64,000 nucleotides of DNA from Kappaphycus alvarezii (GCA_002205965.3 NADL03000737.1:1240001-1304000); one strand, 5' to 3'; positions 29,600 to 40,300 are shown, numbered from the stretch's first letter. The notes: generated by a model not told the origin, from the letters alone. Translations and numbers: made by a program.

Positions 29600-30678
29600 A
29601 CTACGAAGGGGTTTGCTTGGGCGAGTTGGTTTTTTTGTTGATAAATTTGTTGAGTCTGGTCTTCTCTTTAACAACCCGGGCACGGGGGCTCCAATACTGA
29701 TACATAAATCTATCTTGGTGCAATTGCTCTAGCATTCGCGGTAAGGTGTGTTGAGTACTATTAAGATCTACGTAGATTATCCGTAAATATCCACAGTGGT
29801 AAATCGGCCTTGAAGGGCTAGACGACCGTGATGTCACATGCAATGGGGCGCAACGCTGTATCTTCCGGGGTTAGAGGAGGGTGTACCAGGATATAGACGG
29901 GCCGAAGGTTAGTGCTCGGGACGAGGAGCGGAGCCTCCTGCCTAGTATTTGGACCTGCAGAGCGGGTAAAGTTTGTCGCGAACGCATAACAGAGCGAGCC
30001 ATGGCGGTGAAGACAGCTGAAACCAGGGCAGCAGGGGTCTGCGGCGTGGTCGCCGAGGTTGTCCAAGGGGCGGTCACAGTGGTGGAAGCTGAGGGGCTGA
30101 GAGTCACTGTACACGGGAAGTCCGAGGTGACGGCGGAGCATGGTCTGCCCGTGTGTTGTGTGCACCTTTGTTGCTGCCGTAGGATGGACGAGGAGGAAAG
30201 TTACAGCCGGGCTGCGGCGGAATGCTAAGCCACATATGGGATCTCGGATGTCAGCGTCGCTGTGATCGGTCCGGTTGGGGGCGGTCGCCCAGGCGTCGTC
30301 ATGCCAATGAACTCTTGCCCGCGCCTCTTGGTGTACACGTTTGAAAAGGGTTAAAGTGTTGGATGGTGAAGCAGCTAGACGGGGAGGGTCAAAAGTCGAA
30401 AGCTCGAAAAGCCCAGGGATGTACAGGGCGAAACGGCGGAGCGAAGCCCCAGCCTGGCGCAGGAGGAAGGACAGGTCGCTGCGGAAACGGGCAAAAGCTA
30501 GTGCACAGAAAAGCAGCGTGTCGTATGCGGAAGTACGCTGCCGTGCGGGCGCCGCATCAATGATGCTGACGGCAGCTGCACCATGGAGGAACGAGGCGAT
30601 GCTTTCGAAACCTTGTCCACCGAGGTGAATGGGAGGCAGAATATGTCCCAGGCTCGGATATGTATACAGCTCCCCCAA
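29600..30678 (-). pseudogene. LINE family A copy 3: post-RT region, zinc finger and RLE start
   Basis: The minus-strand frame 30,678-29,818 reads LPPIHLGGQGFESIASF (post-RT), MLRRHLGLPVYSDSQP, a zinc-finger region CDRPLDNLGDHAAD with a rearranged cysteine end, and then IACDITVV from the restriction-like endonuclease. The remaining tail continues in another frame (29,843-29,601: PIYHCGYLRIIYVDLNS). The RT core is absent. It is dead. Confidence 0.65.
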
Positions 30679-30756
30679 TCCCCCTTCCTCCTCGTGGAGG
30701 GGGAGGTTGACTCAAGAGGTCTATGCTAATACTCCTAAGCTAGTCACATTCCAAAG

Positions 30757-30780
30757 AAGAAGAAGAAGAAGAAGAAGAAA
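30757..30780 (+). repeat. (GAA)n microsatellite
   Basis: An AAGAAGAAG... run of about eight units lies at the 5' (right) side of LINE A copy 3. On the minus strand it is (TTC)n, the same triplet class as the LINE A tail at 9,728. Confidence 0.85.
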
Positions 30781-31471
30781 TGGAAGACCTTACCAAGCAG
30801 GAAAGGACTAAAATAGTTGTAGAGAAATCTTAGTCAGAACCATTGTAGAAATACGTTCGCGTAAAACCTGCATTGTTGCTGACCTAATACATTAGGGATT
30901 GTGTACCGCTTATTTGTATCTTGTAGAGGGAGGTTGAGCAAGCTTCTTCCCAAATTTTTGAATCCATGTACGATTTTGTAAGCCTTTTGCGGAACTACTG
31001 TAAACTTTCTACCTTAAACTTTGACTTCCTGCTGCTATAATAATTTAAAATGGAGCGCAATTTTGAATCCAAATCAATTCAGAGTGGAGATAGACCTAAA
31101 TATTATATTTCAGCTGAATCTTTTGGAAATTCTTCTAATACGGAGAGGTGATCCCGTTCATCCTGCTAGTAACCTCTTCGGTAGCGAGAATATTTTTCCC
31201 TAATACAGTTCATGATCTCAGACGAACTTTCAGCGAGATCTAAGCCCATGGAGAGAATTTAGGATCGCGATCAGAAACTGTAGGGTCAGTTAGCCTACAT
31301 TGACGGAATTTTTTGACATAGGAGCATTCTGCCCTACCTTCGGTGGTAGCTGTCCCCTTTGAAGGAGTATGTCTAATTCCCTTCGATTAACAGTCAGCCT
31401 AGATGATAATTACCTTGTACCCGCGAGTATTTTGGGGTACTTTTCTGATGAAATTCGTGAGGGGCACAGTA
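30781..31471. other. No recognised gene; left flank of the Ty3 insertion
   Basis: I see only short open stretches. It ends with CAGTA (31,467-31,471), the target site of the Ty3 element. Confidence 0.5.
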
Positions 31472-31826
31472 TGTAACAATCTAGTGTTTACTAGAATGTT
31501 ATGGACGCCTCTTGAGATATGCCAGCAATGCTATTTAGCGTGGCATTTTTATTTTGCGTGTAGAATTTTATTATGCATTGCTGTAATGCATCTAGACGTT
31601 TCGGATTAGTGTTCTAGAGTATTTTAGAGCACATTAGACGCGTCCAGTTAGTTTATTTGTAATGTGTGTTTTTACACCCATTGAGGGGGTACAAAGCACT
31701 ATATAAGAGGTCGTAGATGCCGAGTAGCGGCAGGAACAACCAACAAACATTTTTCAACATCGATCAAAGTCAACATCTGAGTTTATTTCAACTGTCTTCC
31801 TTTGCCCCAACTACTCTTTCGTTTCA
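31472..31826 (+). repeat. 5' LTR of the Ty3 chromovirus
   Basis: 355 bp, TGTAAC...GTTTCA, with CACTATATAAGAGG near 31,698 as the likely core promoter. It is identical to the 3' LTR except for one G in the run near 31,685. Confidence 0.95.
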
Positions 31827-31827
31827 C

Positions 31828-31840
31828 TGGTAGCATCGCC
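31828..31840 (+). promoter_or_regulatory. Primer binding site of the Ty3 chromovirus
   Basis: TGGTAGCATCGCC begins one base after the 5' LTR. TGG pairs with the CCA tail of a tRNA. The first seven bases equal those of the Ty1 site for initiator Met-tRNA, so that primer is likely, but the host tRNA is not known. Confidence 0.65.
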
Positions 31841-31867
31841 CAGTTGGCCGAAGGAGATCAGTTAGTA

Positions 31868-31936
31868 CCACGACTGTGGGCTGGAGTGCCAGTCGTTGGT
31901 AAGCACCACCTGTGGGCTGGAGTGCCAGGTGCGTGC
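31868..31936 (+). promoter_or_regulatory. Two stem-loops with identical 13-base loops in the Ty3 leader
   Basis: Hairpin 1: CGACTG (31,871-31,876) pairs with CAGTCG (31,890-31,895), loop TGGGCTGGAGTGC. Hairpin 2: CACCTG (31,907-31,912) pairs with CAGGTG (31,926-31,931), same loop. Each has an outer extension across a one-base bulge: CCA/TGG in hairpin 1 and GCAC/GTGC in hairpin 2. Stems differ in sequence but keep pairing, so the RNA structure and the loop are what is conserved. Leader position suggests packaging, dimerisation or translation control (inference). Confidence 0.7.
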
Positions 31937-32429
31937 AAGTAGTCCAGTTCTGCAGGGAGAACTAGATAGGCTGCTAGGTATCTTCGATATCTTCGCCTAC
32001 TTTGATTTTGGTTATTCTGCGCCGAGTCGCCTACGTATTCTCAAATAATCCTCTCGACTATTGGCTGTTAGCTAGGTCGACCGACTGGGACAAGGATTCG
32101 AGTAACGCGCTCTAGGTTTGATCAGGTAGGAGCAACCTCATTTGGGTAGTGGGGAAAGAACTTAGGTTCTGTGATTGAGAAGTATCTTTTGGTCGGCTCG
32201 AGATCTTTTCTTATAGGGTAAGGACACCGAAGGGTCTTTAACAAAAGACTGGTGGGGATATCCCGAACAGATATAGATCACCGTAACTCCCGGGTGTGGG
32301 TTACGAAGAGTTTGTATCACTCTCTTGCGGGAAGAGGACCCGTCGCCAAGGGACGGCTCCCTAAAGTATCAAGTGGATAATAAGTCAAGAGAGAAAAATT
32401 GAATAGAAGAAGAAAAAAGGTTGTGAAAA

Positions 32430-33230
32430 ATGTCGTTCTTGAAGCCGAATAAGCCAGAGCAGTTCAAGGGCACTCGGGATAGGCTCGTCGTGGAAACCTG
32501 GTTGTACCAGCTCGAACAGTACCTTACGCTCGTTCAGATGCAAAATATGGATCTAGCACTGAACGATAGAGCTAGGATTATGTATGCTACAACCTTGTTT
32601 ACGGGCACAGCTGCAAGTTGGTGGTTCATGAAAGTTGCCTCCAATGCAGTTCCAGATTCTTTTGATGAGTTTAAGAATTTGGTAAGGGCTGAGTTTATAC
32701 CCGCTGATAGTGTTCGACGTGCAAGAGACAAGCTGAGGAGTTTGCATCAGAAGTACTCTGTTGCAGCTTATCTCTCAGAGTTTAGAAACGTGGCTCTGAG
32801 CATCCCTGGTATCTCAATGGATGAAATGCTAGATAAGTTTATCTCCGGACTCAAGCCACAGGTTAGGCTAGAAGTCCTCAAGAATAATGTTACAAACGTG
32901 GAAGAAGCTGCCCGAATCGCTCTGAATGTTGACAGTGCTTTACGTGGATCTGGAATGTTCTCTAGGTTTGGTGAACAGTCGAGTTATGTTCCAAGCCAGG
33001 CTCCCGTTCCTATGGAGATCGGTAACGTGGAGAAGAGGTACAACAGTGGTCAAAATCGAATCAGGAATCGTCGATTTGACAAAGATAAAGAAAGGTTGTA
33101 CAGAGAGAACCGCTGCTTTGTATGTCACAAAGTAGGTTGCAGGCCATGGAAACATAATGACCATAAGGAAAGTAAGATTGCATCGAATAATGCTCAAGTT
33201 ATTGACAGTGGTCTAGAGTCGGAAAACTAA
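32430..33230 (+). CDS. gag: Gag protein of the Ty3 chromovirus, 266 aa
   Basis: The ATG at 32,430 follows an A-rich leader. The capsid-like region has FKGTRDRLVVETWLYQLEQY and AASWWFMKVAS, with DSFDEFKNLVRAEFIPADS and RDKLRSLHQKYSVAAYLSEF, which is the retrotransposon Gag pattern (tryptophan-containing helices followed by F...F.P.) of fungal and plant Ty3 elements. Near the C-terminus is one zinc knuckle CFVCHKVGCRPWKH with ligands C229, C232, C237 and H242. This is a C-C-C-H order instead of the usual C-C-H-C. It ends TAA at 33,230, 41 bp before the pol ATG and in a different frame. Confidence 0.9.
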   Translation: MSFLKPNKPEQFKGTRDRLVVETWLYQLEQYLTLVQMQNMDLALNDRARIMYATTLFTGTAASWWFMKVASNAVPDSFDEFKNLVRAEFIPADSVRRARDKLRSLHQKYSVAAYLSEFRNVALSIPGISMDEMLDKFISGLKPQVRLEVLKNNVTNVEEAARIALNVDSALRGSGMFSRFGEQSSYVPSQAPVPMEIGNVEKRYNSGQNRIRNRRFDKDKERLYRENRCFVCHKVGCRPWKHNDHKESKIASNNAQVIDSGLESEN

Positions 33231-33271
33231 GAGGTCCGCCGAAAGGAAAAAGCGCTCCGGTTGGACCAAGT

Positions 33272-36200
33272 ATGAGTGACTTTAATCGTCTTGTTGCAGA
33301 GGTAAAACAACTAAGACAAAGTATACAGAGTCCAGTGTTGAAAGAAGAGATTTGCACTGGTGATAGCTCTGAAGTTGAGAAAAGTCAAAGAGATCATGCG
33401 ATAGAAGGTTTGAAGACTAGTTTGGAGTCCAATACTATCGTTAATTGTCATGAAGACGACATCCAGGTCAAAGAGGAAGATATTCCAACCGAGGAATTAA
33501 TCTTACTTGACGGGACGCTAAATAATGTGAAAGCGTCTGTCCTCAAAGACGACGGATGTAATACAAACGTAGTATCTAGGGACTTTGCAGTTCGAAACAA
33601 AGAAAAGTTTCGATTTAAGAATGTCAAAGCCACTGTGAATCATTCGAGCAAGAAGTCAAAGGAGAAAACGTCGGAAGTTATCCTGGGAGCTACATTGAAG
33701 ATTGGTTCCTATCTGTTCACGTCCAATTGGGTCGTTGCAGATTGTAGATATGATGTGCTTCTAGGAATGCCATGGCATGTTGCCAACAATCCAGATATTG
33801 ATTATCAGCGCCGGGTTGTGAAGGTTAACGATGACGTGCTCCCGATAGTAGAAGATATTCCGATGGAAGTAAGAGTAACAAACATTGGAGTTAAGAAATT
33901 CCGGAACATGATTAGGAGAAAGAATCATGGGAGAGATTTCAATGTTTATCAACTGATCAATGCGAATGAGATTAAGTTGAAAAAGCCCTCTGCAATCAAT
34001 AGTCAGAAAAATGCTAGTCTGGAAAAGCTGTTGTCTAAGTTTAAGGATGTCTTCAAAGGGAAACTACCAGCTGGACTACCACCAAAGAGAAGTGTGGATC
34101 ACGAAATTGAGGTTGAGAAAGGTTCTAAGCCACCTCATCGTCCATTGTTTCAGTTATCCCCAGCGGAATTGAAAGCTGCAAAAGAATATGTGGAAGATTT
34201 GCTGAGAAATAAGAAGATCAGGCCAAGTAAGTCACCGTATGGGTCACCGTTATTCTTCGTCCAAGAGAAAGACAAATTGAGAGGTGTGGTCGATTATAGA
34301 GCACTTAATCGAATCACAAAAAGAAATAATGCGCCCTTGCCTAGGTCAGATGAGATGTTTGACAGACTTGGTGACGCAAGAGTCTTCTCAAAGTTGGACT
34401 TGAAGACCGGTTTCCATCAGATACGGGTGAAGCCTGAGGACATTGAAAAGACTGCGTTCAATACGAAGTACGGACAGTTTGAGTATCTTGTAATGCCAAT
34501 GGGTCTATGCAATGCTCCTGCTACTTTTCAGTCACTGATGAACCGTATCTTCTATGACTGTATTGATGTCTTCATGGTTGTGTACATCGATGATCTTCTC
34601 ATATTCAGCATGGACGAAGAAAGCCATCTCAAGCATCTGGAAATAGTGCTAAGTCGCCTGCAAGAACATGAGCTTTATGTTTCTCCAAAGAAATGTGACT
34701 TTCTGAAAACGGAGATTGAGTTCTTGGGCTTCATAGTCGGTAAAGATGGTCTTCGTGTTAACCCAGAGAAAGTTGAGGTTTTGAAGACATGGCCGAAGCC
34801 TAAAACGGTGACAGAGATAAGGAGTTTTATTGGCTTACTCCAGTTCTTCCGCAGGTTTATTCCGAAGTTTTCGGAAATAGCGGCTCCGTTGACAGATCTG
34901 ACGAAGAAAGATATCGGTGTTGGTAAATGGAATGACAAGTGTGATGTTGCATTCCAGAAGTTGAAAGAAGCCATCACCCAAGCCCCTATTCTTGTTGCCC
35001 CGGATTGGAACAAGAGTTTTAGAGGACATGTGGATGCCTCACAATTTGCGGTTGGAGGAACTTTAACGCAACTAGATGGAAACGGAAAGGATCGTGTTAT
35101 TGCATACTATTCCAAAAAGTTGTCTCCTACTGAAAGATATTATTCCGCAAATGATAGGGAGCTTCTCGGTTTGATATCTTTTCTTCAAAGGTTCAGATGT
35201 TATTTGGAAGGTTCATCATTTGAGATTATTACTGACAATCAAGTCCTTAAGCATCTATTCACTAAGCCTAAATTGAGTCGAAAAGAGGCAAGGTATATCG
35301 AAACGCTTGGTAACTTTGGAATATTTCCAATTACCTTGAAGCAAGGAAAGATTCATGTGCTTGGTGATGCTTTATCAAGAGCTCCTCATGTAATTAGCTC
35401 TAAGGATATGGATAACCCTTCCATTAATGAGGTGGAAGTGTTATCTATTGATCTTGACGATATCCTTAGTAGTTATGATGATGATCAGTTCTTTGGACCT
35501 ATTGTTAGAGCCTTGGATGGAAATTGGCCTTCTGATGAGACTAAGAAAGTACAGCTTGAAAAGATAATTCATATGTTTAGGCGAGAGGGAAAACGACTAA
35601 TGTATGGTAGGAAGCTTTGTATTCCAAGGAAGAGTGTTTCGGATATATTGCAGTTAGCACACGATTCGAAGATAAGTGGACATTTTGCTTTTGCTAAGAC
35701 GTTATCGAGACTCTCAAACTATCACTGGAGACATAAGACACGTGATGTTCGAAACTACGTTCAGGGATGTCTTCGATGTCAGCAAGCAAAAGATTCGAAT
35801 CAGAAGAAAATGACAGTTCCCACATCTCTAGAGATGCCTGAGAGAAGATGGGGATCTTTGGCTACTGACTTCATTGTTCACCTTCCAAGGACTAAGAATG
35901 GAAAAGATGCAGTTACGACATGGGTTGATCGTCTTACAAGAAGAGTTCATTTCATTCCTTGTAATGTGAATGAAACAGCAGTGGACGTCGCTAATTCGTT
36001 CTTTAGCAACATCTTCAAGCTCCATGGTTTACCCGATAATATTGTTTCCGACAGGGACCCGAAGTTTACTTCGAAGTTCTGGGAAAATGTTATGAAGCTT
36101 TGCGGAGTTAAGTTGAAGATGTCCACCAGTCGTCACCCACAGACAGATGGTGCGTCTGAGATTATGAATCGTATGGTTGAGAACTACTTACGATGTTATT

Positions 36201-36952
36201 GCTCGTATCATCAGAATGATTGGGATGAATTGTTACCTGCTGCTGAGTTTGCATACAACTCTTCTGTGACTGAAGACTTGGGAATGTCGCCGTTCGAAAT
36301 GGACTTGGGATATAATCCAAAGGCACCTCTTGATATGATTTCAGGAGCAGAGACACCAATTGAAAGCGTTGAAGAATTTAAGGCACGACTGCGAAACTCC
36401 TTGGAAGATGCTAAGTTCTCGTACAGAGTTTCTAAAGCTAGGCAATCTGCAGTCTCTTCTCAACGGTATCAAGCTCCTCAATATCAAGTTGGATCGAAAG
36501 TATGGTTAAATAAGTCTCTGTTTACGGATTTGTATTCCAGATCGCAGGCAACGCAGAAGCTGACGGCTAGAAGATATGGTCCATTCATGGTGAAGGAGTT
36601 AATTGGAAAGAACGCTTTGAGGTTGGATCTACCTAATCATCTCAAGATCCATCCTGTTGTTCATGTAATTCACACAACTCCATATAAGGACCAGCCTGCT
36701 GATATTGCGCTGCCTATGCCTGAGCGACCCGATCCAATACCGATGCCTGGAGGAGAAGAACAAGTCGTTGACCGAATATTGAAGCATAGGAAGAGAGGAA
36801 GAGGATATCAATTCCTCACTCTAATGAAAGGAGCGCCAACTCATGAAGCTGAGTGGCAGCCGAAAAGAGATTTTGTGGACCGAGACGGTACGGTTACGGA
36901 AGTTTGGCACAAGTATATCGTGGAAAATGGCATACTTCCAGAATATCATTGA
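33272..36952 (+). CDS. pol: Pol polyprotein of the Ty3 chromovirus, 1226 aa (PR-RT-RH-INT-chromodomain)
   Basis: Protease: VLKDDGCNTNVVS with D-D-G at 93-95 where D-S/T-G is usual. RT: KLDLKTGFHQIRVK, YLVMPMGLCNAPATFQ and VVYIDDLLIFS (YIDD at 438-441). RNase H: HVDASQFAVGG (D588), YSANDRELLGL and ITDNQVLKHL. Integrase: zinc domain with H797, H804, C833 and C836; core D866, D927 and E963 (Asp-x35-Glu spacing). Then a GPF motif (RRYGPFMVKELIGKNALRLD), and from about 1163 a chromodomain-like tail (VVDRILKHRKRGRGYQFL, EAEWQPKRDF). The pol frame is already open from 33,206, overlapping the end of gag by 25 nt, and is in the -1 frame relative to gag. Either a -1 shift or restart at 33,272 would make Pol. 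Confidence 0.92.
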   Translation: MSDFNRLVAEVKQLRQSIQSPVLKEEICTGDSSEVEKSQRDHAIEGLKTSLESNTIVNCHEDDIQVKEEDIPTEELILLDGTLNNVKASVLKDDGCNTNVVSRDFAVRNKEKFRFKNVKATVNHSSKKSKEKTSEVILGATLKIGSYLFTSNWVVADCRYDVLLGMPWHVANNPDIDYQRRVVKVNDDVLPIVEDIPMEVRVTNIGVKKFRNMIRRKNHGRDFNVYQLINANEIKLKKPSAINSQKNASLEKLLSKFKDVFKGKLPAGLPPKRSVDHEIEVEKGSKPPHRPLFQLSPAELKAAKEYVEDLLRNKKIRPSKSPYGSPLFFVQEKDKLRGVVDYRALNRITKRNNAPLPRSDEMFDRLGDARVFSKLDLKTGFHQIRVKPEDIEKTAFNTKYGQFEYLVMPMGLCNAPATFQSLMNRIFYDCIDVFMVVYIDDLLIFSMDEESHLKHLEIVLSRLQEHELYVSPKKCDFLKTEIEFLGFIVGKDGLRVNPEKVEVLKTWPKPKTVTEIRSFIGLLQFFRRFIPKFSEIAAPLTDLTKKDIGVGKWNDKCDVAFQKLKEAITQAPILVAPDWNKSFRGHVDASQFAVGGTLTQLDGNGKDRVIAYYSKKLSPTERYYSANDRELLGLISFLQRFRCYLEGSSFEIITDNQVLKHLFTKPKLSRKEARYIETLGNFGIFPITLKQGKIHVLGDALSRAPHVISSKDMDNPSINEVEVLSIDLDDILSSYDDDQFFGPIVRALDGNWPSDETKKVQLEKIIHMFRREGKRLMYGRKLCIPRKSVSDILQLAHDSKISGHFAFAKTLSRLSNYHWRHKTRDVRNYVQGCLRCQQAKDSNQKKMTVPTSLEMPERRWGSLATDFIVHLPRTKNGKDAVTTWVDRLTRRVHFIPCNVNETAVDVANSFFSNIFKLHGLPDNIVSDRDPKFTSKFWENVMKLCGVKLKMSTSRHPQTDGASEIMNRMVENYLRCYCSYHQNDWDELLPAAEFAYNSSVTEDLGMSPFEMDLGYNPKAPLDMISGAETPIESVEEFKARLRNSLEDAKFSYRVSKARQSAVSSQRYQAPQYQVGSKVWLNKSLFTDLYSRSQATQKLTARRYGPFMVKELIGKNALRLDLPNHLKIHPVVHVIHTTPYKDQPADIALPMPERPDPIPMPGGEEQVVDRILKHRKRGRGYQFLTLMKGAPTHEAEWQPKRDFVDRDGTVTEVWHKYIVENGILPEYH

Positions 36953-36965
36953 CGAGGACGTCAAT

Positions 36966-36984
36966 AGAGAGGAGGTGGGAATAG
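36966..36984 (+). promoter_or_regulatory. Polypurine tract of the Ty3 chromovirus
   Basis: AGAGAGGAGGTGGGAATAG lies directly before the 3' LTR, the position where plus-strand DNA synthesis is primed in LTR retrotransposons. Confidence 0.75.
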
Positions 36985-37340
36985 TGTAACAATCTAGTGT
37001 TTACTAGAATGTTATGGACGCCTCTTGAGATATGCCAGCAATGCTATTTAGCGTGGCATTTTTATTTTGCGTGTAGAATTTTATTATGCATTGCTGTAAT
37101 GCATCTAGACGTTTCGGATTAGTGTTCTAGAGTATTTTAGAGCACATTAGACGCGTCCAGTTAGTTTATTTGTAATGTGTGTTTTTACACCCATTGAGGG
37201 GGGTACAAAGCACTATATAAGAGGTCGTAGATGCCGAGTAGCGGCAGGAACAACCAACAAACATTTTTCAACATCGATCAAAGTCAACATCTGAGTTTAT
37301 TTCAACTGTCTTCCTTTGCCCCAACTACTCTTTCGTTTCA
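36985..37340 (+). repeat. 3' LTR of the Ty3 chromovirus
   Basis: 356 bp, the same as the 5' LTR with one additional G near 37,199. It is followed by CAGTA, the second copy of the target duplication. Confidence 0.95.
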
Positions 37341-37345
37341 CAGTA

Positions 37346-40300
37346 TGTTGCAGCACTCTTCTACGATTGGTAAACGGAAAGTTCTTGCGAAATAGCAAAT
37401 CAACATACTTGCACAGTAGTATAACAAGTCTCCGGCTACGGTTTAAGCAGTATGCATTACGGTAGCACAGTCCGTATTCCAGAGACGAACTAACAGGTTA
37501 AACTTATTGACATAGAAATATAAAAGACGAGATGGTACAATAGTGAGAGACCTTGGGAGGCTAAAGGGACCACCGTCTCCGAGATATAGGTTCGGAACGG
37601 ATCCAAAATCCCGTGAATAACCTTTAATCAGATAGAATTAAGGAAGATATGGCAACTCTAAAACAGACCTCGGAAGGTTCAATTTAGAGAGATGTACTAA
37701 GAAGGGGTTAAAAAATATACAGCCATTCAGCAACAAGGGTGGCATCCTCTTCGATACTCAGGTGGCGATTACACTTTACGCATAGACTCTGAATCACATA
37801 AGCTCCAAAAATGGCATAAAAAGTCAAACCTAAGAAGTAAAAGAAAAAAAGAAAATGTGAAACTACGAAGGAATACTACTTTTTGACGGGGAAAACTCGG
37901 GCGGAATAGAAACAATTGCCAAATCAGTAATGAAAGAGTTTATGTCAAGAGAGGGAAAGGATGTGGACAGAAGTTTATGGATGAGCACGGAATATACTAT
38001 ATAGATGGTTTCTTGGAAGAAGGAGGAAAACGTTTGGGTGTTTTACTGTTGGAAGATATTTCCGACCTATCCCATGGTTTTCCAGACAACCGCAATCGAC
38101 TCAAAAAGGGTATACCTACAGCGTAATGGGGAAGGAACTACGCTTCCTAAAATGCTACCTTCAGGCCAGCCATCAAGCAGGCTGATAACTTGGAAGAATG
38201 AAGGTTGGGAGACAAGTTATGATTCTGCCACGGGGTACATTTTTGGCTGATAACCTCGGGTTTTGGATAAAGACTATGGGTATTTGTTAGAAAATACGAA
38301 TATGTATTCCCTAACCTACAATTAAATACTTCAGAACTTAGGGATTACGTTTCTGGCGATGATGTGTAAGGTTAGATACTAGTTAGTTATAAGCATTCTC
38401 GACACTCAGAAGAATAAGCGTGCTACGTACGCTAGAGATAATAGTAGTCTATGGTCTTAGTACACCAGGTGCCCTAGTAGGACATTTTTCTTAGGTCCTT
38501 ACAGTTATCTGCTAGTTTTACAGCATTTTTATTATTTCATGGATGCTAAAATTAGATCAAAATTAGATCACTCGATATTCGGCTTTCGCAGTACTGCAGA
38601 GTGATTTTCTGTTGTACCACACCTTAACAAAAATGGCTGCCTCAGCGTCTAGACAGTATTTCTAGAGGCTGAAGAACAAATGGATTTTGCCAAGATTACA
38701 TTTTTGGAACCACTGAAACAACTCCAAATAGTTTGTGTATCCTGTTCCTTGTGTTTCCAATAATTCCAAACCACACGCGATACGGTATCTGGTAACTTAA
38801 ACAGTATAGTATTTTGCAAAGTATTGAATGCAACATAATTTACAGCGAGGCTTGTATAACTTTCCCTCGTCCAGCTCGCGTTCTCAAACGAAAAAGTTGT
38901 AGAAGGACTGAAATAACACCCTTTTTAACAGATTTCTTTGGCTGCCATCCACGAGAGCCCGATAACATAGGCTGATTACCGCATCAGCATAGTAGGTTTT
39001 CTTAAATACGGAGGATGGTTGTATCTTCACCATGTGTATGGTCAAAACCTGAATACCTGGCTACTTTTTATAGCATGGGACCCGTAATAAAACACTTCCC
39101 AAACGTCCATAAGAACTGCGTTGAACTTGAGTTTTTTGATATCAAATTGGCCTAAGAAAAAAATCCATCTGAATTCCTGTGTACTAATTTGGGGCCTTGA
39201 AAAATAATGTTTCAGGATTTGCTTTAAATTCATTACCTAAAGCTCTCTGATCTAGAGACATTTTAAGAGGTATATAACGCCGAGTTCCCAATAAAATATT
39301 GCATAGTTCTATGCTGCGCCCTAAAGACGTTTGGAAAACGTTTAATAACATACCAATGACCTAATGGGGTGACTTGGTTCAAAGTTATCCCTACAGCCTT
39401 GCCGGATGGATCTGCATTACAACTCGTTACCCTAAATGTGTATTTCTTTCTATTTTCTTCCGTGAGTAGTAAAAGGGTATGAAATTTTCAGAAAATCTCA
39501 AATGAAGCGGCGAAAGATATGCAAAAGCCTTAAGAAGCTGAATAAACTTGTGAGGATTTTCGGCCTAGGCTAGTCTCGCACAGTCTGTGAAATTTTGCAA
39601 CGATACTCAGGCCTCCTTAAACCACTTAATAAACGAGAGTTCAGGTGGCTTAAAGGAACATTATTTTCTTCCCTTGTAGAGCTCATGTTCGCGTTGACGA
39701 TCAAGTATGACTAGTACATTTTTCAATTGATTTTACTCGATTCAACTAAATATTAAGAACTATTTAACGGAGAACACAATGAATTCGTTGATATTGTCGT
39801 GCAAGATCTTATTTATAAGTTATTGGAATGACCCAGACGCATTATGGAGCCCATGAGAAGCACCGAAAACTCATACGACCACATTTACTGTTAAGTCTCG
39901 TTTTCAAAAGGTAATCGAATCGAACTCAGATATTATGGAAAATGGTTCTGAACTCCGTTTTTGAGATGAAGCGCCCACTTCCAAGAGGGGGATCTTTTAT
40001 GTGTTCAAAAGCCACATCCAAAACGTTAGAAATTTTCATTCGTACCTGGATTAAGATTTTTTTGGTAATGATATTTAGTCTCCAATATTTGAAGAAAATC
40101 AGCAACTCCCATCAATCGCTGGGTTTCGCTATAAAAAAGTGGAGCTCAATTTTTAGGTCGACTCGGACCTATTCATTCTTGTGAAGATCAACTAAATATT
40201 CCTTAGCCGCGACAAAGACGCAGGAGACATCTGATAAAACATCAGATGTGGAAGTTCTCAGACGATTTCAATTTCTATGGAGTGTTATACCGATATTTTC

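Larger units (their letters stand above)
31472..37340 (+). mobile_element. Complete Ty3/gypsy chromovirus, intact and young
   Basis: Two LTRs (31,472-31,826 and 36,985-37,340) begin TGTAAC and end GTTTCA. They differ by a single G in a G run and are flanked by the 5 bp duplication CAGTA (31,467-31,471 and 37,341-37,345). Between them are a primer binding site, a 590 bp leader, gag (32,430-33,230), pol (33,272-36,952) and a polypurine tract. Pol order PR-RT-RH-INT-chromodomain marks a chromovirus (Ty3 clade common in fungi). There are no stops or frameshifts in either ORF, so the element is likely competent or was until very recently. Confidence 0.95.

Noticed and set aside
29881..30628. Plus-strand open frames with basic and Arg-rich translations
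   Set aside because: Antisense of the LINE A copy 3 post-RT region; high GC makes both strands open.
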